In this document: in pieces, positions 24,782 through 33,559 of the stretch
Layout of the letters: every line of letters begins with the position of its first letter
Numbering within the stretch: the first letter of the stretch is position 1
Source: a bacterium
GTDB taxonomy: Bacteria > SZUA-79 > Acidulodesulfobacterales > Acidulodesulfobacteraceae
DNA: 64,000 bases
Assembly (NCBI GenBank): GCA_021800805.1
Contig: JAJYYR010000003.1
Coordinates: forward strand, 1-64,000
Direction: 5' to 3'
Program-made: the position numbers and the translations under genes
Notes under the pieces: model-generated
The model's database searches: none
What the model saw: the letters and a program-made list of their open reading frames with translations, nothing else
Told to the model about the DNA's origin: nothing

Positions 24782-27204
24782 TGCTTTATCTTCTCGACGG
24801 CTTCCATGGCATTTTTGGCATAAATATCGGCATTAATGGATTTTGCATAGTCTTCGGTAACGACCGCTCCGCCGACCATAGAAAAAACCTTCACGTTATG
24901 TTTTTTAAGTTCTCTAATGACATGCTCCATTTCAGTAACAGTCGTAGTCATTAATGCGGAAAGTCCAACAAAATCTACTTTGTTTTTTAATGCTTCTTCA
25001 ACTATTTTTTCGGTCTTTACGTTTCTACCAAGATCTATGACGTCGTAACCGTTGTTTTCGAGAAGCATAGTAACTATATTTTTTCCTATATCGTGCACGT
25101 CGCCCTCGACGGTAGCCATTAATATTTTAGGCCCCGAAGAAACCGCGTCGTTTTTGGGAATTTCGCGTTTAATTCTGTTAAATGCCGTTTTCATTGCTTC
25201 CGCGCTTTCCATAACCTGCGGAAGAAAATAAATATTTTTATCGAAAAGCCTCCCTACTTCCTCTAAGGCGGGAATTAAATATTTATTGCCTATATTTAAC
25301 GGCAATTCCCCATCGACTAAAAGTTTTTCTATGTATTGCGTTACATGTTCTTTTTCTCCGCGAACGACGGCATCGTATAAAAGTTCGCCGGCGGTCTTTA
25401 CCAAGCCGGAATCAGACTTTTTTTCATTGCTTGCGGAATGTTCTTTAGCTTCGCTCGAATATCTGTTTATATAATTTTTAAAGAGATAGTCTTTTCCCAG
25501 AAGCGCATTCATGGCATAAAAATTTGCGGTTAGATATTCGTCCTCTGGATTTACTATGGCCGCGCTCAAGCCTTCTTGTAAACATAAAGACAAAAAAGAT
25601 GAATTAATATAAGATCTTTTGGGAAGACCGAATGATACGTTGCTGACCCCTAAAACCGTAGGAAGGTTTAAAGCCGCTTTATTTTTAGAAAGGGCTTCGA
25701 TTGTTACGAGAGACTTTTCCTGTCCGGCGCTTATAGGCAGAGTGAGAAAATCTATTATTATATCGTAAGGCTTTACGCCGTAATCCACAAGCCTTTTATA
25801 TACCCGGTAAGCCGTTTCAAGCCTTTTTTCGGCGGATTCGGGGATGCCGTCGTCGTCCAGAGCTAAAATTAAAACGCCCGCTCCGTATTTTTTTATTAAA
25901 GGCATAATCTTCGCCAGTTTCTTTTCTTCTCCGCTTATCGAATTTACCAAGGGCTTACCCGGATACAGCATAAGAGCTTCTTCTAAAACATCCGGGTTTG
26001 AAGAATCGATTGATACCGGGGTATGAACGACGCCCGTTATCGCAATTATCCCTTTTTTCATCGAATTTATTTCATCCGTGCCTGGAACTCCGACATTTAA
26101 GTCAAGCACCGTGGCGCCGGCATCCACCTGTCTTGACGCAATTTTCCTGATATAGTTAGTTTTTCCGTTTTTCAGTTCTTCTATGAAATCTTTTTTGCCC
26201 GTCGGATTTATTCTTTCCCCTATAATAACCGGCGGATGATTATAGCCGCACGACACGAATTCGGTTCTAGACGTTAAAAACAGTCCTTTCTCTCGCTTTA
26301 TGCCTCTCGGAGGCAAACCGTTTTCATTAACCGCGTCTATCTCTTTTTTTAAGGCTGAAATAAAAGACTCGTTGCTTCCGCAACATGCCGAAACTACCCT
26401 AACACCTATCAGCGCAAGTTCCGAAACTAAAGACGTAAAATCTTCCGACTTCCCGGGAAAAACAGTAATTCCGTTTTTTAATTTAGGTATTCCGGCATTA
26501 GGCTTTGAAATTAAAGGTACATCCGTAACCGAAGCCATTTTTTTTAAAATTTCGTAAATTCCTGCCGGACCGACGGAACAGTTTGCGCCTATTACATCGG
26601 CTCCCAAGCTGTCTGCGGTTATCGCAAAAACCTCGGGCGTAGTTCCGAGTATAGTTCTATAAGTGCCGTCGAACGTCATCATTGCTATAACCGGCTTGTC
26701 GCATAATTCTTTAACGGCGATAACGGCGCTTCTTATCTCCTGCAGGTCTATCATTGTTTCAAGCTGAAAAATATCGGCTCCGGCATCTAATCCCGCCTTT
26801 ACCTGCTCTTTGTATATTTCCAAACTCTCTTTAAAAGTCGTTTCTCCTACGGGATAAATAAATTTTCCCGTAGGACCCAAAGACATGGCAGTCAACGCAT
26901 TACCGTCCGCAATTTCTTTAACCGCTTTAACGGCGTTAAAATTTACTTCGTATGTTTTATCCGACAAACCGTACTCGGCTAATTTAATTCTATTGGCGCC
27001 GAAAGTATTTGTGACTATTATTTCGCTTCCGGCTTTAAAATAGCTTTTATGAACTTCCTTTATATATTTAATCTTTTCCGAAATATTAAAACTTTCCGGA
27101 AGAAGTCCCTTGGGCAGGAGGTTTTTAAGTTGAAGAACTGTCCCCATAGCTCCGTCCGAAAGTATCAATCTTTTTTGCAATTCCGCTCTAAAATCTTTTA
27201 TCAT
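24763..27204 (-). CDS. metH: Cobalamin-dependent methionine synthase, lacking the reactivation domain
   Basis: 813-residue three-module MetH that methylates homocysteine using methyl-THF. Residues 1-300 form the homocysteine barrel with the zinc cysteines in GANCSVGP and SACCGSNE. About 325-590 form the pterin-binding barrel (VIIGERINPTGKK, GATVLDLNVGVPG). About 610-700 form the cap, and 700-813 the B12 domain with the cobalt-ligand motif DVHDIG (702-707, His704). The protein stops there; the C-terminal AdoMet-dependent reactivation domain of E. coli MetH (1227 residues) is missing. A separate reactivator is therefore needed, and the RACE protein at 14.2-15.4 kb is a candidate. It follows murI by 21 bases. 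Confidence 0.93.
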   Translation of the reverse strand: MIKDFRAELQKRLILSDGAMGTVLQLKNLLPKGLLPESFNISEKIKYIKEVHKSYFKAGSEIIVTNTFGANRIKLAEYGLSDKTYEVNFNAVKAVKEIADGNALTAMSLGPTGKFIYPVGETTFKESLEIYKEQVKAGLDAGADIFQLETMIDLQEIRSAVIAVKELCDKPVIAMMTFDGTYRTILGTTPEVFAITADSLGADVIGANCSVGPAGIYEILKKMASVTDVPLISKPNAGIPKLKNGITVFPGKSEDFTSLVSELALIGVRVVSACCGSNESFISALKKEIDAVNENGLPPRGIKREKGLFLTSRTEFVSCGYNHPPVIIGERINPTGKKDFIEELKNGKTNYIRKIASRQVDAGATVLDLNVGVPGTDEINSMKKGIIAITGVVHTPVSIDSSNPDVLEEALMLYPGKPLVNSISGEEKKLAKIMPLIKKYGAGVLILALDDDGIPESAEKRLETAYRVYKRLVDYGVKPYDIIIDFLTLPISAGQEKSLVTIEALSKNKAALNLPTVLGVSNVSFGLPKRSYINSSFLSLCLQEGLSAAIVNPEDEYLTANFYAMNALLGKDYLFKNYINRYSSEAKEHSASNEKKSDSGLVKTAGELLYDAVVRGEKEHVTQYIEKLLVDGELPLNIGNKYLIPALEEVGRLFDKNIYFLPQVMESAEAMKTAFNRIKREIPKNDAVSSGPKILMATVEGDVHDIGKNIVTMLLENNGYDVIDLGRNVKTEKIVEEALKNKVDFVGLSALMTTTVTEMEHVIRELKKHNVKVFSMVGGAVVTEDYAKSINADIYAKNAMEAVEKIKQFITGL

Positions 27205-27225
27205 AATATTAAAGTTATAATTCGT

Positions 27226-28080
27226 TTATATGTTTACACCGTCTGCCAAATAAACATTTTCTATAGGTCTTTCCAAAAACTTTCCGCCGAGTTCCTTAAA
27301 TTTATTTATGTCGTCGCTGACGAAAAACAGTTCGCCGCCTTTTTCCTCTCCCGCCTTTAACATTCCATTTTTCTCTAAATAATCTTTAACGACTGCGGCG
27401 GTTTCTACGCCGGAGTCTATTATATCCGTGCCACTCCCGATTTCGGCGGATATTAAGTCTCTAAGCATAGGATAATGCGTGCATCCCAAGACGAGGCAAG
27501 ATGGTCTTTCCGCAATTAATGAAGACAGGTAATACTTTATAACGCTTTTTGTTATTTCTTCGTTTAAAAACCCTTCTTCGACTATTGGAACAAAAAGCGG
27601 ACAAGCTTTTTCGATAATTTTAGGATAATTATAATTATTAAACCGGCGGTTATTATCGCCGTCTAAAAAAGCAAATTCTTTATTTATAGCTATTGAATAA
27701 GCTCTGCTTTTAATCGTTGCGGACGTACCTATTACCGCAATATTTCCGAGCGGCGATACCTGCGCCGCTTTTTTGGCTCCGGGCTCTATAACGCCGAATA
27801 CCGGAATGGCGGCTTTGTTCCGCAAATCGTCTAAGGCTAAACTTGACGAGGTATTGCAGGCTACTATCACAATCTTGACCCCTTTAGCGGATAAAAATTC
27901 TAAAATTTCGGACGAATATTTAATTATAGTTTCTTTTGATTTATTTCCGTATGGAACCCTTGCCGTATCGCCAAAATAAATCAAATCTTCGGACGGCAGA
28001 ATCTTTCTTATTTCTTTAAAAACGGTTAATCCTCCAAGACCGGAATCAAATATTCCTATAGGGGAATCGTTAAATTTCAT
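27226..28080 (-). CDS. murI: Glutamate racemase
   Basis: 284-residue cofactor-independent racemase that makes D-glutamate for peptidoglycan. The two-cysteine active site is visible as VIVACNTSSSLA and LVLGCTHYPML. The N-terminal substrate loop is IGIFDSGLGGLTVFKEI, followed by FGDTARVPYG. Length is normal. It is upstream of metH on the same strand and between murT and gatD, the pair that would amidate the D-glutamate it produces. The upstream 110 bases separate it from divergent queF. Confidence 0.95.
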   Translation of the reverse strand: MKFNDSPIGIFDSGLGGLTVFKEIRKILPSEDLIYFGDTARVPYGNKSKETIIKYSSEILEFLSAKGVKIVIVACNTSSSLALDDLRNKAAIPVFGVIEPGAKKAAQVSPLGNIAVIGTSATIKSRAYSIAINKEFAFLDGDNNRRFNNYNYPKIIEKACPLFVPIVEEGFLNEEITKSVIKYYLSSLIAERPSCLVLGCTHYPMLRDLISAEIGSGTDIIDSGVETAAVVKDYLEKNGMLKAGEEKGGELFFVSDDINKFKELGGKFLERPIENVYLADGVNI

Positions 28081-28190
28081 TTATATTTCCTATAATTTTA
28101 ATATGGAATTACTTTAACAATTATGATAAAATCAATAAATTACTGTGAATATTATAAAATAAAAAATAAAAAATAAAAATAAAAAACTCT

Positions 28191-28598
28191 ATGGAAGACA
28201 AATATTCAGATAAAAGATTTGATATCTTATCGGAAAATAATATAGACGTCGGCGTTTTAGAAACGCTGGATTTTCAATATCAGGGCGGCGAAACGGTCGT
28301 AACTATAGGCACCAAAGAATTTACTTCCGTTTGTCCTTGGACGGGACTGCCCGATACCGCCGAGCTTTTTATTACCTATTCTCCGTCAAAAAAATTAGTC
28401 GAAATGAAATCTTTAAAATATTACCTCCTGTCTTTCAGAAACGTGGGTATTCTTCAGGAACACGCGGTAAACAGAATTATTAAAGACCTTTCAAAAATAT
28501 TAAAACCGGAATTTATGGAAATAGAAGCAAGGTTTGAATCAAGAGGCGGATTGAATACGGTCGTAAAAGTTAAATATGAAAAAGAAAAATTAAATTAA
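28191..28598 (+). CDS. queF: NADPH-dependent 7-cyano-7-deazaguanine reductase
   Basis: 135-residue T-fold enzyme that reduces preQ0 to preQ1 in queuosine biosynthesis. The family motif with the catalytic Cys is seen in TSVCPWTGLPDTAELFITY. The QueF NADPH motif region follows in EMKSLKYYLLSFRNVGILQEHAVNRI. The length is that of the short single-domain (YkvM-type) form. It is a single plus-strand gene between divergent murI and convergent gatD, whose end overlaps it by 4 bases. No preQ1 riboswitch was recognised in the short leader. Confidence 0.93.
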   Translation: MEDKYSDKRFDILSENNIDVGVLETLDFQYQGGETVVTIGTKEFTSVCPWTGLPDTAELFITYSPSKKLVEMKSLKYYLLSFRNVGILQEHAVNRIIKDLSKILKPEFMEIEARFESRGGLNTVVKVKYEKEKLN

Positions 28599-29359
28599 AC
28601 GAATCCCCTCAAATCGACGATATCTTTTCTTGCTTTTATTTCAAAATCGTTATCGATTACATGGATACCTTTTATTTTTGCAACCTCGTTAAGCGAAATA
28701 CCGTATTTGTTCCTTAAAGCGGTATCTATAAGATAATCGCAAAATGCAAAATTTTTTGGCAGAAAACTTCCATGCAGATACGTGCCGAAAAAATTTCCGG
28801 TTCTTGCTCCCTCGGTTTTATCTTCCCCATTGTTCCCGTATCCTTTTAAGACGGCGCCGAAAACGTTTTGTCCCTTTTCCGGATAAGTTCTGCCGCCGTG
28901 ATTTTCAAATCCGACAAGAACGAAATCTTCGGTTTTAACGGCTATATTTCCGATTAATCTTGGAGTTCCGGCTTCGGTATAACCCTTAAATACGGAAATG
29001 CCTTTTATTATTTTACCGTCTTTAGACTTATAATAATCGCATAACAGCTGATAACTGCCGCATACCGCCAGCATTATTTTATTTTTTTCCATCGCCTCGG
29101 TTAAAATATTTTTCTTATTGTCAATGAAGTCTTCGTAAATTAACGCCTGTTCGGCATCCTGTCCGCCGCCCATAAAAAAAACGTCGGCTTCGCCGTAGTC
29201 TTTTCCCCGTTCCCCGCCGATAGAAACGTCAAGAGTTCTTATATCTATTCCATAAAGAGAACATCTGTATTTAAAATAAATAATATTTCCCCTGTCCCCG
29301 TAAATATTCATAATTTCAGGATATAAATCTACGGCGGTTAATTCAAAATTTTTTTCCAT
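28595..29359 (-). CDS. gatD: GatD: lipid II isoglutaminyl synthase, glutamine amidotransferase subunit
   Basis: 254-residue class I (CobB/CobQ-like) glutamine amidotransferase. It begins DLYPEIMNIYGDRGN, the typical GatD start. It has the FFMGGGQDAEQ motif, catalytic Cys100 in MLAVCGSYQLL, ENHGGRTYPE, and the catalytic His in TYLHGSFLPKN. These match GatD, the ammonia-supplying partner of MurT. Together they amidate the alpha-carboxyl of D-Glu in lipid II. murT lies 4 kb downstream on the same strand, with murI and metH in between. Divergent bioF starts 54 bases away. Confidence 0.88.
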   Translation of the reverse strand: MEKNFELTAVDLYPEIMNIYGDRGNIIYFKYRCSLYGIDIRTLDVSIGGERGKDYGEADVFFMGGGQDAEQALIYEDFIDNKKNILTEAMEKNKIMLAVCGSYQLLCDYYKSKDGKIIKGISVFKGYTEAGTPRLIGNIAVKTEDFVLVGFENHGGRTYPEKGQNVFGAVLKGYGNNGEDKTEGARTGNFFGTYLHGSFLPKNFAFCDYLIDTALRNKYGISLNEVAKIKGIHVIDNDFEIKARKDIVDLRGFV

Positions 29360-29413
29360 TGTTTAATTTAATATGCAAATATGTTATTATATGTGTTAAT
29401 ATAAATATCAGTT

Positions 29414-30604
29414 ATGTCTTTACTATCCGAACTAATCTCAAACAAAATCGAAAAAAATAAAAAGCTCGGGCTTTATAGAAAAATTCCCGACTGCCCCGAT
29501 AAAAACACAAATAACGGTTTTATTAATTATAGCACCGGAACCGTCAATCTTGCAACAAACGATTATTTAGGACTTTCTAAAAACGAAAATATAAAAAAAG
29601 CGGCGAAAAAAGCCGTTGACCTTTACGGGACTTCCGCATCTTCTTCTTTTTTAATATGCGGTCATTCCGATATACACATAGAACTCGAAAAAGAATTATG
29701 TGAATTAAAGGGCGGTTACGAAAGTTGCATATTATATCCTTCCGGTTATCAAGCCAATACCGGAATAATTAAGTCTCTGTCAAGCGTTCTGCCTTTAAAA
29801 ACATTCATAGCCTTCGACGAACTCTCGCATGCGTCGATAATCGACGGAGTTCTGGCTTCCGGAGTAAAATTTAAAAGTTTTAAGCATAACGATTTAAATA
29901 ACCTCGAAAGCATATTAGATAAATATAAAAGCTGTGAAATAAAGATTGTTATAACCGAGGGCGTTTTTAGCATGGACGGAGATATTCCTGATTTGCCTAA
30001 TCTCTTAAATATAGCGAAACGATACGACGCTTTAAGCATAGTCGATGATGCTCATGCGACCGGTACTATTGGAGCAAAAGGCGGCGGAAGCGCCGATTTT
30101 CACAAGGTAAAACCTGATATTATAATAGGAACGCTGGGTAAAGCTTTAGCGTCAAACGGGGCTTTCGCTATCTCAAACCGCTTAATAATAGAATATCTTA
30201 TTAATTTTAGCAGGACTTTTATATTTTCTACGGGCATACCCCCGTCATCCGCCGCATCGGCTCTTGAAGCGGTAAAGCTAATAAAGGAAAATCCTGAGAT
30301 AGTCGAAATATTACAAAAAAACTCTGAATACGCCCGCAAATACATAAGCGGGTCGGGATTGAATACGCTGAATTCTTCGACTCATATAATTCCAATATTA
30401 ATAGGAGAAGAAGACAAAGCCGTTTTAATAGAAAAAGAATTGTTAGAAATGGGTATTTACCTTAAGGCGGTAAGATATCCGACCGTTCCCATAAAAAGCG
30501 CAAGATTAAGGCTCGGCGTAAGTACCGCTATAGACGGCGCAACTCTTAAAAGCGCCTTAAAAGATATAGTAGATAAGATTAAAAAAATACAGGCAATTAA
30601 ATAA
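29414..30604 (+). CDS. bioF: 8-amino-7-oxononanoate synthase
   Basis: 396-residue PLP-dependent alpha-oxoamine synthase that joins pimeloyl-ACP and alanine in biotin synthesis. Features are NLATNDYLGLSKN, GTSASSSFLICGHSDIHIELE, DELSHASIIDG, EGVFSMDGDIPDLP, VDDAHATGTIGAKGGG, and the PLP-lysine motif IIGTLGKALASNGAF. KBL and other family members are close, but the neighbouring bioC (4 bases downstream) and bioB nearby favour BioF. No BirA-type operator was seen upstream. Confidence 0.92.
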   Translation: MSLLSELISNKIEKNKKLGLYRKIPDCPDKNTNNGFINYSTGTVNLATNDYLGLSKNENIKKAAKKAVDLYGTSASSSFLICGHSDIHIELEKELCELKGGYESCILYPSGYQANTGIIKSLSSVLPLKTFIAFDELSHASIIDGVLASGVKFKSFKHNDLNNLESILDKYKSCEIKIVITEGVFSMDGDIPDLPNLLNIAKRYDALSIVDDAHATGTIGAKGGGSADFHKVKPDIIIGTLGKALASNGAFAISNRLIIEYLINFSRTFIFSTGIPPSSAASALEAVKLIKENPEIVEILQKNSEYARKYISGSGLNTLNSSTHIIPILIGEEDKAVLIEKELLEMGIYLKAVRYPTVPIKSARLRLGVSTAIDGATLKSALKDIVDKIKKIQAIK

Positions 30605-30608
30605 ATAT

Positions 30609-31406
30609 ATGATAAATAAAAACAGGGTTAAAAAAAATTTTTCCGAAGCTAAATATTACGATAATTATACTTCTTATCATAATATAACCCTTAAAATGAT
30701 ATCTCAATCTATAAAAAATTATAATTATAACTATAATAAAAAGCGGATGGTTATTCTTGACATAGGATGCGGAACGGCTCAAGGATATTTTGCCGCTAAA
30801 GATGCCCTGCCGGCAAATTGTTTCGATTATTTAGGATTAGACCTTGCTTTTGGATTGCTTAAGGAAGCAAAGAGAAAAATAAAGGATAACTACAATGCGC
30901 ATTTAATTTGCGGGGACGCGGAGTTTTTACCCTTAAAATATAAAAAATTCGACGTTATATTCTCTAATATGACCCTGCACTGGCTCAATAATATTGATTA
31001 TTTCCTTAATAAATGCAATTCAATATTAAAAGACGATGGAATTATTATTTTATCTTTTTTAATTTCGGGAACTTTAAAGGAATTTGAAGAAAATTTTAAA
31101 AGCGCCGTAAATGAAAACATAAAACTTCATATATTTCAAACGTTAGAATATTTTAAAGAAAAAATAGATATTGCAGGCTTAAAGATAAACCGTTCCGAAG
31201 TCATAGAATATGTAGAAACCGCGGAGTCTTCATTAGAACTCCTAAAAAGAATAAATATGCTCGGGGCAAAAAATGCGGTCAATGAAAAAATATGCGGAAC
31301 AGCTTTATTAAGGCGGGGTCTTATTAATTACGACAAACATTACCGCAATAAAAACGGAACGGTTTTCTGCACCTATAATATCGCATACCTTACGCTTAAT
31401 AAATAA
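30609..31406 (+). CDS. bioC: Malonyl-ACP O-methyltransferase
   Basis: 265-residue SAM-dependent methyltransferase that caps malonyl-ACP to start pimelate assembly for biotin. It shows the BioC-like N-terminus (NKNRVKKNFSEAKYYDNYT), SAM motif I VILDIGCGTAQGYF, and the post-motif stretch VIFSNMTLHWLNNIDYFLNK, where the SNMTLHW element is characteristic of BioC. It is translated right after bioF (4-base gap), forming a bioFC unit. A perfect hairpin terminator follows its stop codon. Confidence 0.88.
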   Translation: MINKNRVKKNFSEAKYYDNYTSYHNITLKMISQSIKNYNYNYNKKRMVILDIGCGTAQGYFAAKDALPANCFDYLGLDLAFGLLKEAKRKIKDNYNAHLICGDAEFLPLKYKKFDVIFSNMTLHWLNNIDYFLNKCNSILKDDGIIILSFLISGTLKEFEENFKSAVNENIKLHIFQTLEYFKEKIDIAGLKINRSEVIEYVETAESSLELLKRINMLGAKNAVNEKICGTALLRRGLINYDKHYRNKNGTVFCTYNIAYLTLNK

Positions 31407-31410
31407 CAAA

Positions 31411-31443
31411 AACCTTGAATAAGTTGATAACTTATTCAAGGTT
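31411..31443. terminator. Bidirectional terminator between bioC and pal
   Basis: A perfect 15-base-pair inverted repeat (AACCTTGAATAAGTT and AACTTATTCAAGGTT) has a 3-base loop and lies between the convergent bioC and pal genes. T-rich sequence follows in both directions, better on the minus strand (TTTGTTATTTATT). It probably ends both transcripts. Confidence 0.75.
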
Positions 31444-31484
31444 AGATTAAATTTTAGCTTAAAACTTTAGAGTTTTGCCGTTAT

Positions 31485-32039
31485 TTATTTAGCAACCGCA
31501 AAATGGTCTCTTCTGTTTATTGCATAACATACGCTGGTATGAGCCCTGCATAGAGGCTTTTCTTTTCCGTAGCTGATTGTTTTAAGCCTGTTTGCCGCAA
31601 CGCCGAGGTCTTGAAGGTATGCTTTGGCGGCGTTAGCTCTTCTCCATCCGAGCGCAAGGTTATATGCCTCCGAACCTCTTCTGTCGCAGTTTCCCTGAAT
31701 CTGTATGGCTACAGCGGGATTGTACTTAAGATAAATCGCATCTTTTTTAAGTATCATCTTACTAAGCGGGGTAAGAATGGATTTGTCGAAAGCAAAATGA
31801 ATGTTGTTGGAATTAGACTGAATGCTGTAATTTGCAAGCCACGGATACTTCTTCATGTAAGAAGGCACCTTTTGAACCTGAGGCGTGGGCGTCACTGCGG
31901 CAACCGCGGGTTTTTTCGCGGGCGGTAAAGCGCTTGACGATGTTTTTGTTACTTTTGGGGCGCATCCTGAAAGGACGGCGGAAACTCCAAGAACTAAAGC
32001 AATAGCAGAAAGACCTAACTTTGTTTTCTTGTTCATCAC
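31485..32039 (-). CDS. pal: Peptidoglycan-associated lipoprotein (Pal)
   Basis: Outer-membrane lipoprotein that binds peptidoglycan and keeps the outer membrane tied to the wall. There is a lipoprotein signal peptide with lipobox VLSGC (Cys26 counted from the first possible start). A Pro/Ala/Lys linker (33-58) leads to an OmpA-like domain with IHFAFDKS, IQGNCDRRGSEAYNLALGWRRANAAKAYL and ISYGKEKP, all Pal signatures. Two start codons are adjacent (GTG at 32039, ATG at 32036) behind a strong AAGGAGAG site; the ATG has the better spacing. No tolB or other tol genes are adjacent. Confidence 0.92.
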   Translation of the reverse strand: MMNKKTKLGLSAIALVLGVSAVLSGCAPKVTKTSSSALPPAKKPAVAAVTPTPQVQKVPSYMKKYPWLANYSIQSNSNNIHFAFDKSILTPLSKMILKKDAIYLKYNPAVAIQIQGNCDRRGSEAYNLALGWRRANAAKAYLQDLGVAANRLKTISYGKEKPLCRAHTSVCYAINRRDHFAVAK

Positions 32040-32123
32040 GAACTCTCTCCTTAAAATTAAATTAGTTAACTTTTAAAACCGGGTTATCCGGATTTAGACG
32101 GATTTCATAAATTATATATAATA

Positions 32124-32151
32124 TATATACCATTATTTAAAAAAAAATCAA
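32124..32151 (-). promoter_or_regulatory. Probable promoter of pal
   Basis: On the minus strand TTGATT (32146-32151) is separated by 16 bases from TATATA (32124-32129), leaving a leader of about 80 bases before the pal start. The region is AT-rich, so alternative alignments exist. Confidence 0.4.
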
Positions 32152-32198
32152 TAGTTATTTTACGAAAATTTTTAAAAGATTATTGGATAGCTGGCATA

Positions 32199-32227
32199 TT
32201 GAATTTTTTTGAGAATTCTGTTATATA
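32199..32227 (+). promoter_or_regulatory. Probable promoter of cbpA
   Basis: TTGAAT (32199-32204), a 17-base spacer and TATATA (32222-32227) lie directly before cbpA. The predicted start site would fall at about 32234, practically on the ATG at 32236, so the transcript would be leaderless or nearly so. No ribosome-binding sequence is visible before the ATG, which agrees with that reading. There is no clear heat-shock sigma32 consensus. Confidence 0.45.
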
Positions 32228-32235
32228 TATTATAT

Positions 32236-33147
32236 ATGGAATATAAAGATTATTACAAAATATTGGGCGTAGCTAAAACGGCTTCGGCGGACGAAATAAA
32301 AAAAGCATACAGAAAACTTGCAAGAAAACACCATCCCGACGTTAATCCCAACGATAAAACAGCTGAATCAAAATTTAAAGAATTGCAGGAAGCATACGAT
32401 GTTCTCAAGGATGAAAAAAAACGAAAAGAATACGACGAGCTTGGAACTAATTATTTCAACTATAAAAACGCAGGCGCCGGCGGAAGCGCCGGGCAGGGAC
32501 GGTATAATTACGATTATTCCGGAGGCGGTCATTCCGGATTCAATTATAATTATAATAATGCGGGCGGCGGGGAAGGATTTAACTTCGAAGATATATTCTC
32601 CGACCTTTTTAACAGGACAGGAAAAAAACAAGGACCGGCGAGAGGAAACGATTTAAACGCCTCGCTTGAAATATCCGTCATAGAAAGCGTTAAAGGAACC
32701 GAAAGAATAATTAATTTAAACGGCGAAAAAATAAAAGTAAAAATACCGTCCGGAATCTCTAACGGCGGCAAAATAAAACTTTCCGGAAAAGGGTCTGCAG
32801 GTTTCAACGGGGGCGACAACGGAGACTTATATATTACTATTTCGGTCTTAAACGATAATATTTATGAAAGAAAAGAAAACGATATATATGTCAATAAAAA
32901 AATAAAATTAACCGAAGCAGTCCTCGGGGCAAAAGTAGAAGTTTCTGCGATAGACGGTAAATTTATGATTACAATCCCTGCAGGAACCCAGTATGGAACA
33001 AAGTTCCGTATTCCTAAAAAAGGCGCGACGGACGTTTCGGGCAAAAAAACCGGGGATTTAATAGTTACCGTATTAATAGATATACCTTCCGGAATATCGG
33101 ATAAAACAAAAAAGATATTTGCCGAGCTTTCAAAAGAAGGAATTTAA
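32236..33147 (+). CDS. cbpA: DnaJ-family co-chaperone CbpA
   Basis: 303-residue Hsp40 that stimulates DnaK. An N-terminal J domain (4-69) has the HPD motif in [14 protein letters not shown] Gly/Tyr/Asn-rich linker (75-120) and two DnaJ C-terminal peptide-binding domains (about 140-300) follow. The CxxCxGxG zinc repeats of DnaJ are absent, which makes it a type II (CbpA/DjlA-like) Hsp40. The start at 32236 ([12 protein letters not shown]) fits the family better than an upstream in-frame ATG at 32209. The gene is followed 2 bases later by a CbpM-like modulator, the usual pair. Confidence 0.9.
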   Translation: MEYKDYYKILGVAKTASADEIKKAYRKLARKHHPDVNPNDKTAESKFKELQEAYDVLKDEKKRKEYDELGTNYFNYKNAGAGGSAGQGRYNYDYSGGGHSGFNYNYNNAGGGEGFNFEDIFSDLFNRTGKKQGPARGNDLNASLEISVIESVKGTERIINLNGEKIKVKIPSGISNGGKIKLSGKGSAGFNGGDNGDLYITISVLNDNIYERKENDIYVNKKIKLTEAVLGAKVEVSAIDGKFMITIPAGTQYGTKFRIPKKGATDVSGKKTGDLIVTVLIDIPSGISDKTKKIFAELSKEGI

Positions 33148-33149
33148 AA

Positions 33150-33506
33150 ATGGATTATTTCATCAATCTTATAAACTTTTGCGGCGAAATTAATTTAAGG
33201 AACGAATCCGTAATGTTTTTCGTCGATGAAGGAATAATCAGCGTCGAGCGCAGGGAAAACGAATTTTATATAGACAAAAAAACTGCGGACACTCTAAGGT
33301 TGATTTCCGAAATCAAAAACGAACTTGGGGTTAACGATGAAGGGGCATCCGTAATTCTTAGCCTAAGAGAAAAAATTATAGATTATCAAAACATGCTCAA
33401 AACCGTTTTTGACGCGATAGACAGGTCTAAAAGCATAGACGAGCTAATTTTTATAATGAGAAAAAGCCAAGCGTTTCAAACTGAAGGCGGCAATGAAAAA
33501 TTTTAA
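33150..33506 (+). CDS. CbpM-like chaperone modulator
   Basis: 118-residue helical protein with a MerR-like winged-helix start (NESVMFFVDEGIISVERRENEFYIDKKTADTLRLISEIKNELGVNDEGASVILSLREKI in outline). It contains the FVDEGII and LGVNDEGASVIL elements seen in CbpM proteins, which bind the J domain of CbpA and restrain it. It begins 2 bases after cbpA. A MerR-family DNA-binding regulator such as HspR is the alternative, but the missing second arginine-rich helix motif and the cbpA pairing favour CbpM. Confidence 0.72.
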   Translation: MDYFINLINFCGEINLRNESVMFFVDEGIISVERRENEFYIDKKTADTLRLISEIKNELGVNDEGASVILSLREKIIDYQNMLKTVFDAIDRSKSIDELIFIMRKSQAFQTEGGNEKF

Positions 33507-33559
33507 GATATTTGGATAATTGCGGCTAAATTATTCCAATTTTCTATAACCGTGAACCT

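Noticed and set aside
27205..28190. Cobalamin or SAM riboswitch controlling metH
   Set aside because: Only 21 bases separate murI from metH, and the 110 bases before murI show no B12-box or SAM-box features.
29360..29413. BirA/BioR operator before bioF
   Set aside because: No TTGTAAACC/GGTTTACAA-type palindrome is visible in the 54-base divergent gap.
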